A stretch of 64,000 nt of DNA, taken from contig CAJQUN010000436.1 in NCBI GenBank assembly GCA_907163345.1, forward strand, positions 124,001 to 188,000, written 5' to 3'. Positions within the stretch are counted from its first letter, which is position 1, and every line of letters starts with the position of its first letter. The translations under genes were made by a program, and so were the position numbers. Origin of the DNA: Haberlea rhodopensis (lineage: Eukaryota > Streptophyta > Magnoliopsida > Lamiales > Gesneriaceae). Positions 35,811 through 48,186 of this stretch are shown piece by piece. The notes under the pieces are model-generated. The model was not told where the DNA came from and made no database searches. It was given only the letters and a program-made list of their open reading frames with translations.

Positions 35811-38800
35811 TGCTATCTTCTACCCAAGCTATGGCACCTCCTGCCACCGTCGAGCCGCCACTGACTCCGCTCAATGATACTACCTACAGGTCAAGGCGCA
35901 TCCTTCCCCGAGGTAGGCGTATGCACCTTCATTCCCTAAGGTTACACTTTCTCTTGGCTTACCTTCCATGTGTGACGTTCATGCAGGTCATATCGCATGC
36001 GGAGGGTTTGGGCATGTTACCAAATTGCACATCCATATGTCTTGATATAATTTTACCTTTTAATTAATCTAAAATAAGCCCTGTCAGGACCGATATTTGG
36101 GTCCCATTGCATTTGTGTTTTGAAATCCAAATATATGCCTTTGCTGACCTCGACGTTTTAGTCAGGGATTTCTCATCCATCTACCTTCTATTTGTTATTT
36201 CAGCCTCCTCTTCTGTGGCACAAGCTCCATTCGGTCTTGGTAAATTGGTTTCATCCTCTCGGAAAAGCACCGGCGCTAGGCAAACATTCACTAGGCAAAT
36301 ATCAAAAGATGGTTTTTGCAGACACAAATGTAAGGAATTCACATTATTTCATCCACTATTCTTCTAGCTTTTATTTATGGGAACCACTATATATTTACTC
36401 TTTTATGCCATTCCAAATAAGGGCGATACCGTCGAGGGCATCATTTTCAAAAACGACGTCGATCTTTACAAAGATAACCTTGAAGAGAACAAGACATACC
36501 AAATCTCCAATGCCCAAGTCAAGAAAGTCAAAGATCTTTACAAAAATGACTTAGTCAGCAGTCAATTCCAGTGGATCATTACTTCACAAACAGCAATCAT
36601 GCCTATTATTGACGACATCATACCTTCATCAATCTTTCGGCCAGAATTCATCGACCACAGCAAGTTTGCTTTATTCTTGGAGTCTAAAAAACTGATTAGT
36701 AAGTTCTTAATACAATTTTTGTTTTTTTCCTAAATTTCTAACCAAACTTTCAGCCTCAAATCATTTACATTCTTTCCTTGCAGACACCACCTGTGTGGTC
36801 ATTGAGAAAAGGTCTCCCAGAAAGATACTTATACGGGGCCAGCAACATGTACTTTACGAGTACGCGGCCATCGATAAATTGTAAGTAAATGAGTTTAATT
36901 TTGGACAAAGCTCGATCTTACCTGATTTTATGCATACTCAAATTTCTTTGGTTAATCATTGCAGAATGGCCCCCTTTGTGGTTACTTTGTGGGACGATGT
37001 TGTCCCTGATAACACGTACGCAACCCTCAATGCCATCCATAGACGACCAGTCATTGCTTTACTCAATTTTATTGTCAAGGGCTACTATGGTTAGAGCAAC
37101 ATGATATATGTCTTACGAACTTGTAATTGTCATTATGTTTCCTTCTATCATTGTTGTGCTATTTTCATAGGTTTGTCTCTTAGCTCAACATCAACCTCTA
37201 TTGTGTTGGAGCATGTGGACATCCAATCATTTCTGGATATGCAAGAATGGTGATACTTTATCTCTTACATTTTTGAACTTTATACATACTTACAATATGC
37301 TTTATATGGTGCTTGCCTATTTTTTTCAGGCGTGTTGAGGAGAGGATGTTGATTGATGATATGGTTGAGAGAGGTGGTTTTTTTGAGGAGAAGATAGAGT
37401 TAAAAGCAGGGGTATCGTTACCAGTTAGCACTGTCTTCGAAGTCCTTCAAAGTTCTGAGGTTATCTTGCTTTACCACGTGTCTCTAACTAATTATCATTT
37501 TTGCAATTAACTCCAAGTCTATCAACCTTTTATAATTACTTTCTTGCAGCTTGGTAGGTACAATATCAGGGTCAAGGGATGCTTAGAGAATGAGACACAG
37601 AGCTTTATGTACATGTGTTGCGAGGTATGCCGCTTTGGCATAAATGTTGGTTACGATACCTTATTCAAATGCAACACATGTCAGGAAAATCGAACCGCCA
37701 AACCCAGGTACTCATTGTGGTCAAGTATATAGTGGTATATTATTTAACGAACTCAAATTGTGCCAAAATTAATGTGGGGGACATTTTTTAATAGATTTAG
37801 GTCCCGTCTAAGTGTTTTTGATAACACTGGATCATTGGAGGTAACTGTATTCGGAAAGGATGGTGAACTAATTCTTGGGATGTCTTCCCATGAATTTCAT
37901 GACCGAACTTCAAAGGTAATGGGATTGCAACTTCGCATCTGATTACCCATTTCAGTATACTTGCAGGCTGTATAACAATTCAATGTCAATTTATCTCATA
38001 GGAAGGATCGCCTCCCATTCATTCAGTCAATGGTAGGTTGAATGATCTTCCCATGCTGATGAAAATAAGATCAAGCCTTTTCCGAGGGAAAAATGGAAAG
38101 GACATAACTGTGTACAACCTGTTGGCTATGGACCATGTTGCTAGCTTCTCCGGTTTCGATCGCATGTTAACACCCACCCCGGCGAAACATTCGGTTGTTG
38201 CTTTGCATGCCAGCCATGAACATGAAGGTTCTTTTTCCCAATAAACCTGATTAGCCATTTATTATATTTGCATGATATTCTACCCAAAAATAACAAACAT
38301 CATTTCTTCAGCTGCCAATAACTCAACTAAGAGAAAGCTTAATTTTGGGGACTCGCTCATGCCACCAGATGAGGATACTCATACACTTGATTTGGAAAAG
38401 TCGATACACATTTGTGAGATAGGTTAGGCATTTATTTTCCTTATTATCCTCCCATATGGACCAACGATTATAATTTGTTGTCAACGAAAAACATGATTTG
38501 AATTTATTCATAGCTGATACATCAATGAGAAGGCGCCTTGTCAACCGAGGGAAATCTAAAATTGGCGAAGAAAATGTAGAGCATGAATCTGGTGAGATTT
38601 TTTTTGCATCACTTATAATTATCAACGAAACGAACAAACACAAAAGAAACATTAGTTTTCGCAGCATTCGATGACAACATAGTGCAGCCCATTGGACTGC
38701 GGGAAACAGAATCTGAAGACGATGAGCTTTTTCTTGCAGGTTGTAAATGTTAATTCTCTCATTAGGTTATTCGCACACAAAAAGAAGTTGGTTCAAACTT

Positions 38801-39522
38801 CTAAAAAAAATGCTTACGTAATGTTTGTATGTTATAGAACTCGTTCAAACAAGGAAACGTCACTTGCCCAAAAAAAGGGCGTCCATCGTGCAACATTCCA
38901 GCCATCTTGAACCACCCGCTGATTGCGAAAATAAGTTGACTGGAGGTACATCATTTAGAAAGTTCCTTTCTTGTTCTAATTAAAGTTATTTACCAAGCCA
39001 AATTAAAATTTTACCTACTTTTCATGTGTATGAGCTATTTTCATATTTCGTAATCTACAGCTCGCATAGAAACTGTCATACCTGTGCCCGTGAAACTTGA
39101 GAAAGGTACTTCCCAAGGAAATAGAGGAAAAAACTAATAGAATAATGATTTTGCTTGTCCAGCCATTTTTTGCCTTACTCTACTTGAATCAAAATGTTTA
39201 TGTGCCTGATAGAACACGACATCATGTAGTTGGGAGCACAAACAGGAATCGATCAAAGAGGTCTTTGAAACATGTTGTGGTAGACGGTTCCAGTTCCGAG
39301 GAAGACCTAAATTCTGGGAAAAAACTAAGTCAAACCGATGACGCTGTTAAAGGTTTTTCCCAAAACGTCATATCACATATGTGTTATTCGTATCTTACCT
39401 GCCTTTTTTCGGCCAACCCTTAACGCTTCTTCCTGTTCTATTTTGTAGATGCTGCTGGAAAAAAAACAAGTCCAAAGAGATCCAAAAGAGGAAGGGTCAT
39501 TAGGCCCAAGCAATTCAACTAA
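35811..39522 (+). CDS. RPA70-like OB-fold/zinc single-strand DNA-binding protein, multi-exon, probably Helitron-borne
   Basis: Supported exons: 35811-35912 (MLSSTQAMAPPATVEPPL...), about 36205-36311, about 36366-36698, 36784-36880, 36965-37089, 37171-37249, 37329-37459, 37550-37707, 37795-37915, 38002-38227, 38312-38422, 38514-38591, 38665-38739, 38838-38945, 39061-39105, an exon ending 39352, and 39449-39522 (stop TAA). The first OB-fold reads GDTVEGIIFKNDVDLYKDNL and YQISNAQVKKVKDLY. A second follows with VVTLWDD. The C-terminal one has a four-Cys zinc ribbon, CEVC...CNTC (37618-37684), as in RPA70 DBD-C. The tail is Lys/Arg-rich (KKTSPKRSKRGRVIRPK). I could not find a clean acceptor for the exon before 39352, so the model may be broken there. 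Plant Helitrons often carry RPA1-like genes, and a Helitron end lies 411 bp downstream. Confidence 0.75.
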
Positions 39523-39898
39523 ATATCCCATGACATCTCCTAGCTGAGAAATAGCCAGCTTCTTTTTGGGAACACTAAATTACCTGTTAACTCTTTTGCA
39601 AATTCTGCGCATGCATGGTGCATGATGCACTTTTGAGAATACATTTAGTTTTGTCCCTATATGCATGTTTCCTTATGCTACATTAGTATGAGCCACATTT
39701 TGAGTTAAATTTTCTGGTTATGGATTCAGTGTGCTATTTCAAGGACAAAAATTATTAGTTGAATATGAGAATTCTGTGCATATTAAATTCATAATGTGCT
39801 ACCGACAGTGAATGTTTAGATAGATATGTTGTGGGAGAGAAAGTCGCAACACCTTACGATACAGGTAACTGATGAAAATTTCCGGTATATTAGTCCCT

Positions 39899-39933
39899 GG
39901 CACCGCGTCTAACGCGGTGCCCACAGTAACTAG
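39899..39933 (+). mobile_element. Helitron 3' terminus: hairpin plus CTAG
   Basis: GGCACCGCG-TCTAA-CGCGGTGCC (39899-39921) is a perfect 9-bp stem with a 5-base loop. Eight bases later comes CTAG (39930-39933), followed by T. A GC-rich hairpin 10-12 bases from a terminal CTRR, with insertion before T, is the defining 3' structure of Helitrons. The 5' TC end was not located. Confidence 0.8.
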
Positions 39934-40259
39934 TACTATCATATATGACTTTTGGGAACAATTATATAGGGACCTAAAAGCTAAAACCATAGATAGAGAA
40001 TATGGATTAAGGTATAGTGAACATGTTTTTGACTTGTTGAATGAGAACAAGAATATTTAATATTATTTAATTAATTCAATTTATTAAATAATTAATTAAA
40101 TTTATTTATTTATATTTTAATTATTAATAAAAATTACAATGAATTAAATAGTATGTATAAATAAATTATAAATATTATAAAATTAATTTGAGATAAAAAA
40201 TTTAAAAAATACAAATGAATTAAAAAAGAAAAAAAAAAGCAAAAATTGATTTCTTCGTC
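39934..40259. other. AT-rich spacer
   Basis: From about 40050 to 40240 it is mostly A and T (TTAATTAA and AAATTTATT motifs). No feature is seen. Confidence 0.5.
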
Positions 40260-40530
40260 TTACTTCGTATTTGGCGACATTTGCTTCTCTAGAAAATGCC
40301 TCGATACTTAATTTTAATTTTAATGCGGATGAACTGGATCAGTCTCCTTGGTCTTCCTCTTGCTTGTTGGAAACCCAAGTCTCTTGCCATATTGCCTCGC
40401 GAGTGGGGAGACACATCCAAACCGATGATCTTACCAACAAGGATTCAGCAGGGTTTCGTACGCCTGGGTGGCTTGTGGAGATTGATACTTCTATTCCATT
40501 AATCCACAACATTTGCAATGCCTGATGGCT
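40260..40530 (+). pseudogene. LINE ORF1 fragment (DUF4283-like)
   Basis: Interleaved frames give ISLLGLPLACWKPKSL, then HIASRVGRHIQTDDLTNKDS and GWLVEIDTSIPLIHN. The order 'W..L..LP...W.P..L..IAS.VG.P...D..T......AR..VEID.S.P' is that of plant LINE ORF1 proteins. Confidence 0.65.
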
Positions 40531-40887
40531 CTACTTTGATCAGCCCGTATTTTATGAGCATGAACCTAAGTGGGCACTATGTTAGCTCATGTCTTACCCT
40601 CCCCAATTGCGTCTAGTGCTACTCATCGTGCTCCTCCTGTTAGAGAAGAATATTGTTGATGCCCTTCAAAAAGCAAGCAATAATGCTCCTTCTCAAAAGA
40701 ATGATTCAGTGAGGGTCACTATTTTTCTAAGCCGAACGTTCCATAAAAAGTAGTAAAAAGGATGTCTTGAACAGTAGTAAAATGTTTTGCAGCTTTCATT
40801 CTGATATCCAATCGCCTCATGTGGCATCAAAGTTAAAATCCGATGCTCCCCTTAATGGTGATTACCAAGGTACCCTATTTGTCTATA

Positions 40888-42349
40888 TGATAAGTGTCAT
40901 TTTTGTACTTATATTTATATGTTTTCTCGTTATATTTTACAGTGATTCTTGGACGATATACACGTTTTGGTATTAATTTGCATGTTTCAGGAATTTACGT
41001 AGAAGTAAGAGAAAATGAGCTAATTAACGATGGAAATGATCAAGACGAGCCAACACTACGAATGAGGACAAGAATATCGAGTTTTGAGGATTTAAAGACC
41101 ACCGATCGATCTTCATCCAAGCCAAGATCGATCGATTCATGTCGATGATTTGAGCAACAAAATTTAAGTTTCCGCGATCAATCGTGATTTTACCATGATC
41201 GATCGCCGATTTGCGTAGGTTGAAAAAAATAAAAGGATGAAGCAGCGATCTATCGCTGGCAAATGGCGATCGATCGCTCGTGGAAGAATTCTGAAAAATC
41301 TTTCCTTTTAGAGTTTGAGTCCAACAAAGACATTTCCTTTTTCTCCCTCCACTATATAAAGCACATGATGCACGAAATTTGGGGGATGCCATTAGATTTA
41401 GACCTAGGATTGAGCCTCCATCTTCCATCATCCACCTACATACCATCTTTCATCCTAGGACTTGGAACATCTCCAACAAGATAATCGAGGAGCATGACCG
41501 AGAAAGAAGCAAGAGAAGAAAGGATCGAGAATCAACAAACGAAGTCGACTTGGGAATTTGCTCTTACTTTTTAAGATTTATTTTTGAATTATTATTGGAT
41601 TTAATGTGTTTTGGATGATTGAGAAATAAACATTGTTTTTTTCCTTTAATATTATTGATTGATTGAATTCATACATATTTTATGTGCATGTTTATGTTCT
41701 TAATGTTTTTGAAGGTTTGGTCATCTTTGAATGATTTTAGTTATTATAATTGAGATCGAAAGCTAATATTATAATACGACATAGTAATTCATGTCGTGTG
41801 TTTAAAATTGAGATCGAAAGATAAAATCACATACGAGTGATATCCTTAGGTTATTTAATCTAAAGTTAGTGGTTTTTATAAAGTTCCATTCAATATCGAA
41901 TTGTTAATTAAGTGAACAAAAGTAACTTGTTGCAATTTGGTGTTAGGTTTTATATAGCTCTATAGAGTATATTGAATAAATTCGAAAAACTCGTCACCAT
42001 ATAGATGGATGGATATTGAATCATAAAGAATAAAAGAATTGTAAGGGAATTGCTTCGATGAACCATTGTCTTGATAATCTTTTCTATTGGACTTTTCTCG
42101 TGATCATCTATTATTTTGGTTGGATTAGTAGTAGTTTAATCTAGTTATTAGTTTACTTATTAATTCATTATCGTAGGTTAAATATAATTTAAAGCGTCTT
42201 ATTTGGTACTTGCTTGTTAGTCCAAGGTTCGACACTCGTGCTTACGAAACACTATATTACACTTGACATCGTACGCTTGTGGTCGATTTGGGCTGTTAAT
42301 TTATATCATTCATCGCTTAATATTTATTTGCTAAATAAAAACGTGCTCA
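40888..42349 (+). repeat. 5' LTR of the non-autonomous Athila-like element (1462 bp)
   Basis: TG...CA ends, repeated at 44379-45803. It contains clustered CGATCGATCG palindromes at about 41100-41280 and the transcript-like motif ACTATATAAAGCACATGATG (TATA box near 41352-41359). Confidence 0.92.
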
Positions 42350-42355
42350 AGTTTT

Positions 42356-42373
42356 TGGCGCCGTTGCCGGTGA
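42356..42373 (+). other. Primer binding site, tRNA-Asp type
   Basis: TGGCGCCGTTGCCGGTGA follows the LTR after AGTTTT. It matches the complement of the 3' end of plant tRNA-Asp at 17 of 18 bases. This is the PBS typical of Athila elements. Confidence 0.9.
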
Positions 42374-42499
42374 CTAACTTTAGTAATATCATACAAGGTT
42401 ATCTGATTGTAAGTTAACCATTGTTTTTGTTTTTATATATTTATTTAGAAAAAAAAATTATATTTATATTATACTTTTTTGTTTTTCTTGCGAGGTGCT

Positions 42500-43540
42500 T
42501 GTGATGTTTCATCACCAAGTCTTCACAAGTTTTGCTCGACAACCTTCCGATCCATTCTATGCAGTTTGGGAGAGATTCAACAATTTGTCGAACACATTCC
42601 GGTAACATGGTTTTTCGAACTATGCCCTTCTTCAATATTTCTTCAATAGATTGGATACAGATACACAAGGATGGGTATTGAAAGGAGCTTTGGCAGCTGG
42701 GAGTCCAATGTTTGATAGAGATGATGGCAGTGTATTGCATTTGTTCACTGATATGGTGGACTTCGACAACAATTGGCATTTGGATCCTTCATTGCAGGGT
42801 TGGACCCACCAATACCCGCCATAACATTACTACTCGCAATTTACACACCAACCATTCGAGCATCAAGGAGAGGAAAGTGCTAGTTCTGAAGGAGACATGA
42901 CTCAGCTAGAAGACATGGTATGCAGATTCATGGCATCAACTGAGCAACAATTAGAAAACCAGACAAATTATATACGTCACCTGGAGCAGCAAAAAACGAT
43001 TCTTATGGAAACAATTTCAACGAGCTGCCAAGAGGAAGAGACAAGATCTACAAATGAAAGTGCGATTAATCTAATTTGGTGATGACCACTCCACCGACCA
43101 AGTTTGGGGGAATGAGCTTACTCATGATGAAGATTCAAGGAAACTTGAGCCTCCTCAAGAGATTGAGCATATTGTAGAGACGTTATCCAAGGAGTTCCCA
43201 TGAGAAGATGAGACAAGTGTGATGTTGAAGACTGAAGAATTTTTCGATGAGATTGATGAGTAGACATCGATGGAGACATGTTCTATGTCATATGTGGATC
43301 CATATTTCCCATCGATGTCAACTTCATCACACTACACCCTCCAAGAGATGAAGTCGAGCCAAGATTCCTTCTCCCACTATCAATTCATAAAGAAAGTTGT
43401 TGGCGCGACAAACTTCCAATGGAATTATCTTGCCAATCTTGAGGGCATACTGAATGAAGACTCATTTGTAATACATATGATACTTACTATGGGCGGCAGC
43501 CACTCTTTGATGGTTGCTTATGATGGTCAAGCCAACGACT
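42500..43540 (+). pseudogene. Gag remnants in the interior of the non-autonomous element
   Basis: Frames give FYAVWERFNNLSNTF, then ALLQYFFNRLDTDTQGWVLK and GALAAGSPMFDRD (the 'W.RF..L......Y.GL' gag block), then MTQLEDMVCRFMASTEQQLE and NQTNYIRHLEQQK. These are Athila gag motifs in their normal order, separated by stops and short shifts. The last open piece (43270-43542) ends next to the GGGAGGCAACCC block. Confidence 0.7.
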
Positions 43541-44378
43541 AAAAATCAGCGCTTATTGGGAGGCAACCCAAGCCATATCCTTTAGTTTATTTTAATTTTA
43601 ATTTTTATTTTTAGTTTTATTATCTCTCGAGTCGACTATTTTACAATTTGCATTCTTCTCTTGCTAGGTACTCAATTGGAGCGATGAATTCCTACAGTAG
43701 CGGAGCTTTCAAAAGCCAATCACTCTCATTCCGCTTGCAAGCTTTTTGATCAGGGAAGTTTACTATTTCCCTATTGATTCTTTTAAACATTGAGCACAAT
43801 GTTTGATTTAAGTTTGGGTAGTGGCTTGCATGTTTTACTTGTTTATCTGCATGTTGTGTGCTTAATTAACACCTGAATCTTCCGATTTTTATGAGTTAAA
43901 TTTCTTTTATGAGTATAGACTTGAGAAAAGAATGAATTATATTCAATGAGGATTTTATCTCACTATGCATATAGACTTGAATTTTAATGATTGTTAGACT
44001 TGTACATAAATATATTTTTTTGAGTTAGCATGTCAAGTATAGGGGGTGACTACATTAGTGGAGAAGTTGTTTGAAAAATAGGTCTATGGGGTGCTCAACG
44101 ATAATCTTGACTTTGAGTTGATTAGCATGATTTGATCTTGAAGATGTGCATGAAACTTGAGATTGACTATATCACACACACACACATTCCGATTTTGAGA
44201 TGTGTTGCCTGATTTAGGAGAAACATGTTTGAATGTGTGTAAGTGAGATTTCTGAGGATAATGCTAGTCATGAGCTAATTTGTTTCAAGTATCGAGAATG
44301 AACTCATCCCTTGTGATTTCAATGTGTTGTGATTTCAATGCGTTATCGAAGACGATCAAGTGATAAGTTTGTGGGAGT

Positions 44379-45803
44379 TGATAAGTGTCATTTTTGCACT
44401 TATATTTATATGATTTCTCATTATATTTTACAGTGATTCTCGGACGATATTATGCATTTTGGTATTAATTTGCATATTTCAGGAATTTACATAGAATTAC
44501 GAGAAAATGAGCTAATTAACGATGAAAAGGACCAAGACGAGCCAACACGATGAAGGAGGACAAGAATCTTGAGTTTTGAGGATTTAAAGGCCACCGTCCA
44601 AGCCAAGATCGATCGATGCATGTCGATGATTTGAGCAACAAAATTTAAGCTTCCACGATCAATCGCTATTTTACCACGATCGATCGCCAATTTGCTTAGG
44701 TTGAACAAAATAAAAGGATGAAGCCACGATCGGTCATTGGCAGATGGCAATCGGTCGCCCGTGGATCTTTCCTTTTAGAGTTTGAGTCTAACAATGACAC
44801 TTCCTTTTTCTCCCTCCACTATATAAAGCACATGATGCACGAAATTTGGGGGATGCCATCCGATTTTAGACCTAGGATTGAGCCTCCATCTTCCATCCTC
44901 CATATCATCATCTTCCATCTCCATACCATCTTTCATCCTAGGACTTGGAACATCTCCAACAAGATAATCGAGGAGCACGATCGAGAAAGAAGCAAGAGAA
45001 GAAGGATCAAGAATCAACTAACGAAGTCGACTTGGGAGTTTGCTCTTACTTTTTAAGCTTTAGTTTTGAATTATTATTGGATTTAATGTGTTTTGGATGA
45101 TTGCGAATTATCTTAAACATTGTTTTTCCTTTAATATTATTGATCGATTGTTCTTAATGCTTTTGAAGGTTTGGTCATCTTTGAATGATTCTAGTTATTA
45201 TAATTGAGATCGAAATATAATATTATAATACGACATAGTAATTCATGCCGTGTGCTTAAAATTGAGATCAAAAGATAAAATCGCATACGAGTGATAGTTG
45301 TAGGTTATTTAATCTAAAGTTAGTGGTTTTTATAAAGTTTCATTCAATGTTGAATTGTTAATTAAGTGAACGAAAGTTACTTGTTGCAATTTGGTGTTAG
45401 GTTTAATATAGCTCGATAGAGTATATTGAATAAATTCGGCAAACCTGCCACCTTAGAGATGGATGGATATTGAATCATAAAGAATAAAAGAATCGTAAGG
45501 GAATTGCTTCGATGAACCATTGTCTTGATAATCTTTTCTAGTGGACTTTTTTCGTGATCATCGATTGTTTTGGTTGGATTAATAGTAGTTTAATCTAGTT
45601 ATTAGTTAAATTATTAATTCATTATCGTAGGTTAAATATAGTTTAAAGCGTCTTATTTGGTACTTGCTTGTTAGTCCAAGGTTCGACACTCGTACTTACA
45701 AATCACTATATTAAAACTTGACATTGTACGTTTACGATCGATTTGTGTTGTTGATTTATATCATGCACCGCTTAATATTTATTTGCTAAAAAAAACGCTA
45801 TCA
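44379..45803 (+). repeat. 3' LTR of the non-autonomous Athila-like element (1425 bp)
   Basis: Direct repeat of 40888-42349 with small indels; ends ...CGCTATCA and is followed by the target duplication CTATA. Confidence 0.92.
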
Positions 45804-45855
45804 CTATACTTCCCTCCCTCTGTAGGAAGATGGGGAGCCTAGTGTTCCCCTATCG

Positions 45856-48186
45856 ATATGGATAAAGATAGCATCTTGGACTATTAGGGGATTTAATAAA
45901 TCCCTTAAACAAAAAGGTGTGAATCACCTTATTTCTTTACATCAACTAGATGTTATTGGTATTTTAGAAACCAAAATTAAATTGCATTCCGTTGATTGGA
46001 TAATGAACATTAGATTTCCATTGTAAGCAAGTAATAATTTTGACTCTAATCCTTGGTGTTGTATTTTAATTCTTTGGATGTTATCACTTACAACTTACAA
46101 TGCTCAACATATTCTCAGTGCCACAACTTGTCTTCGCACCAAGGTCTCTTTCTTTGCGACTATTCTGTATGGTACGCACATTATTGTTAGTCGTCGGCTC
46201 CTTTGGAACTCAGTTGTTGATATTAGCTCGGATATATCTGCTCCTTGGATAGTCCTTGGTGATTTTAACAATGTTTTCAAGCCAGAGGATTAGCTTCATG
46301 GGCTACTATATGAGATCCCATTACCTAATGTTCCCAAATTGGCTTATCGGATTCTTCTGGTTGTTTTTTTGCACTTGGTCTAACAATACTGTTTTTTCCA
46401 AGTTGAATGTGGCACTTGTTCTTGACCTTTGGTGGACTGCAAAGCTTGGTTATTTACAGATTTATAGCTCATGGATGTCTCTCATATCATTCTCCTTGTG
46501 TGGTCTTCTTGCTTCATTCTCCTTCTTCCCATCAAAAGTCATTCAAGTTCTTTAATATATGGATCAAGCATGATCAATTCCTTTGCAACAGTCTCGCGGA
46601 TCTGGTCCCTTGGTTTTCGAGGTTAGAGTCAATATCTTTTTTGTTCGAAACTTAAATTTTTGAAGATGGAATTAAAGTGTTTGAATGAACCACATTTTTT
46701 CCCACATATCTTCTCGTGTCAAAGAGGCTAATTTTATGCTTGAAGCTGCACGATTGACTGTTCTTACATCTGGCCAATCATCTACTAATATGGATTTGTG
46801 TCAAAATGCACAATTAAGGGAATAAACTGGGTTTTTATCTTTTGTTGAACAATCTTTCTATGCATAGAAAGCTAGATGTGATTATATTTTGCATGGGGAC
46901 CGTTATACCTGGTTTTTTTCGTTCGTTAATCAAGAAGAACGTTAAAAGGAATTCTATAATGTCCTCGACTCTTTCACATGGAACTCAAGTAACTTCATCG
47001 GAACAAACTATTGATCAATTTGTGAATTTTTACCAGTCCTTGTTGGGTACTCCAGTTCCCAGTTATATGATCGATCCATTAACATTGGATTCTTGCCCTC
47101 GTTTTGATGATGAACAACATACTTTCCTCCTGTCTGATGTGACTTTGGAAGAAATTCATAATGAACTATTTGATATTGGAGATTCTAAAACTCCATGTCC
47201 GAATGATTTTAACGCTAAATTTTCTAAGCTTCTTGGAATGTCATTAAGGACGACATATGTGCGGATAATCTGGATTTCTTCTATTCTTGCTCGTTGTTGA
47301 AATAGACTAATCATTCAATTTCCCTTTTGCCGAAGTCTTCCCATACTTCTAAAGTCTAACTATCAACCCATATCATGTTGTACTATTTCCAGAAGGTCAT
47401 AACGACAATTATTGCTTCTAGACTGTCTGTTGGGCTTACTACGATCATTGACTCTGCCTAATACTACGATCTTTGGCTCTGCCCAAGTTGACTTTATTAG
47501 TGGCCAGGTTATCTATGAGAATATTCACTTGGCCGAAGAACTGTTGAAGAAGTAGTGTCGTAAAAGAATCTCACCTAGTTGCATTCTTAAAATCGATTTC
47601 CAAAAGGCCTTTGGTTCTGTAACTGACTTTCCTCTGTGATGTATTACTTGGGCTTGGTTTTCCTAGGATATTATTTGTAGCTTGGATTATGCAATGTTTT
47701 TACTCACCAAGGTAATTATATCTCCATTAATGGCAGCTTCCATGGCATCTTCAAAGTAGGTGTGGCTTAAGGCAAGGTAATCCTATGTCACCTCTCATTT
47801 TCACTATATGTGTAGAGTATCTTTCGAGTCTTATCCATACGGCAACGACAGAACCTGACTTTAGTTATCATCTGATGTGCTCTCGGACATGGATTACTCA
47901 CCTCACTTATGTTGACGATCTCCTCCTTTTCTCTATAGGAGACCTTTTCTTCGTCACGACTTTGGTTTACTGTCTTGATGCATTTGGCCATTGTACAGGA
48001 TTACAAGTTAACATAATGAAATCTTCCATGTATATGGCTAGTATCAGTGATGATTTAGAGCAATCATTGTTATCTTCCACTGGGTTTTCAAAAGGATCTA
48101 TGCCTTTCAAATAAGTATACCTCTAGTGGCGGACAAATTACGAACAACAGCTCATAGCATTCTGGTCGAGAGCTTTTGGATTTCTA
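45856..48186 (+). pseudogene. LINE ORF2: endonuclease and reverse transcriptase, broken
   Basis: The endonuclease starts WIKIASWTIRGFNKSLKQKG and VIGILETKIK (conserved Asn and Glu of AP endonuclease; the Asn is replaced by Thr in SWTI) and includes APWIVLGDFNNVFKPED (46230-46285). Reverse transcriptase shows LHGDRYTWFF-like remnants near 46890, MSPLIFTICVEYLSSLIHTA (47785-) and the catalytic block LTYVDDLLLFSIGDLFFVTT (about 47905-47965). It then continues with GLQVNIMKSS. The YVDD Tyr replaces the usual FADD of plant LINEs. Many stops. The frame ends at the solo LTR. Confidence 0.85.

Larger units (their letters stand above)
40888..45803 (+). mobile_element. Non-autonomous Athila-like LTR element, 4.9 kb (TSD ctata)
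   Basis: 5' LTR 40888-42349 and 3' LTR 44379-45803 are clearly the same sequence. The ends are TGATAAGTG...(G)CTCA/CTATCA. CTATA flanks the element on both sides (40883-40887, 45804-45808). The PBS is at 42356-42373. A purine tract GTGGGAG precedes the 3' LTR. The 2.0 kb interior has only gag remnants and the GGGAGGCAACCC block (about 43559-43570) shared with element B. There is no protease, RT, RNase H or integrase. It therefore depended on an autonomous relative. Confidence 0.93.
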
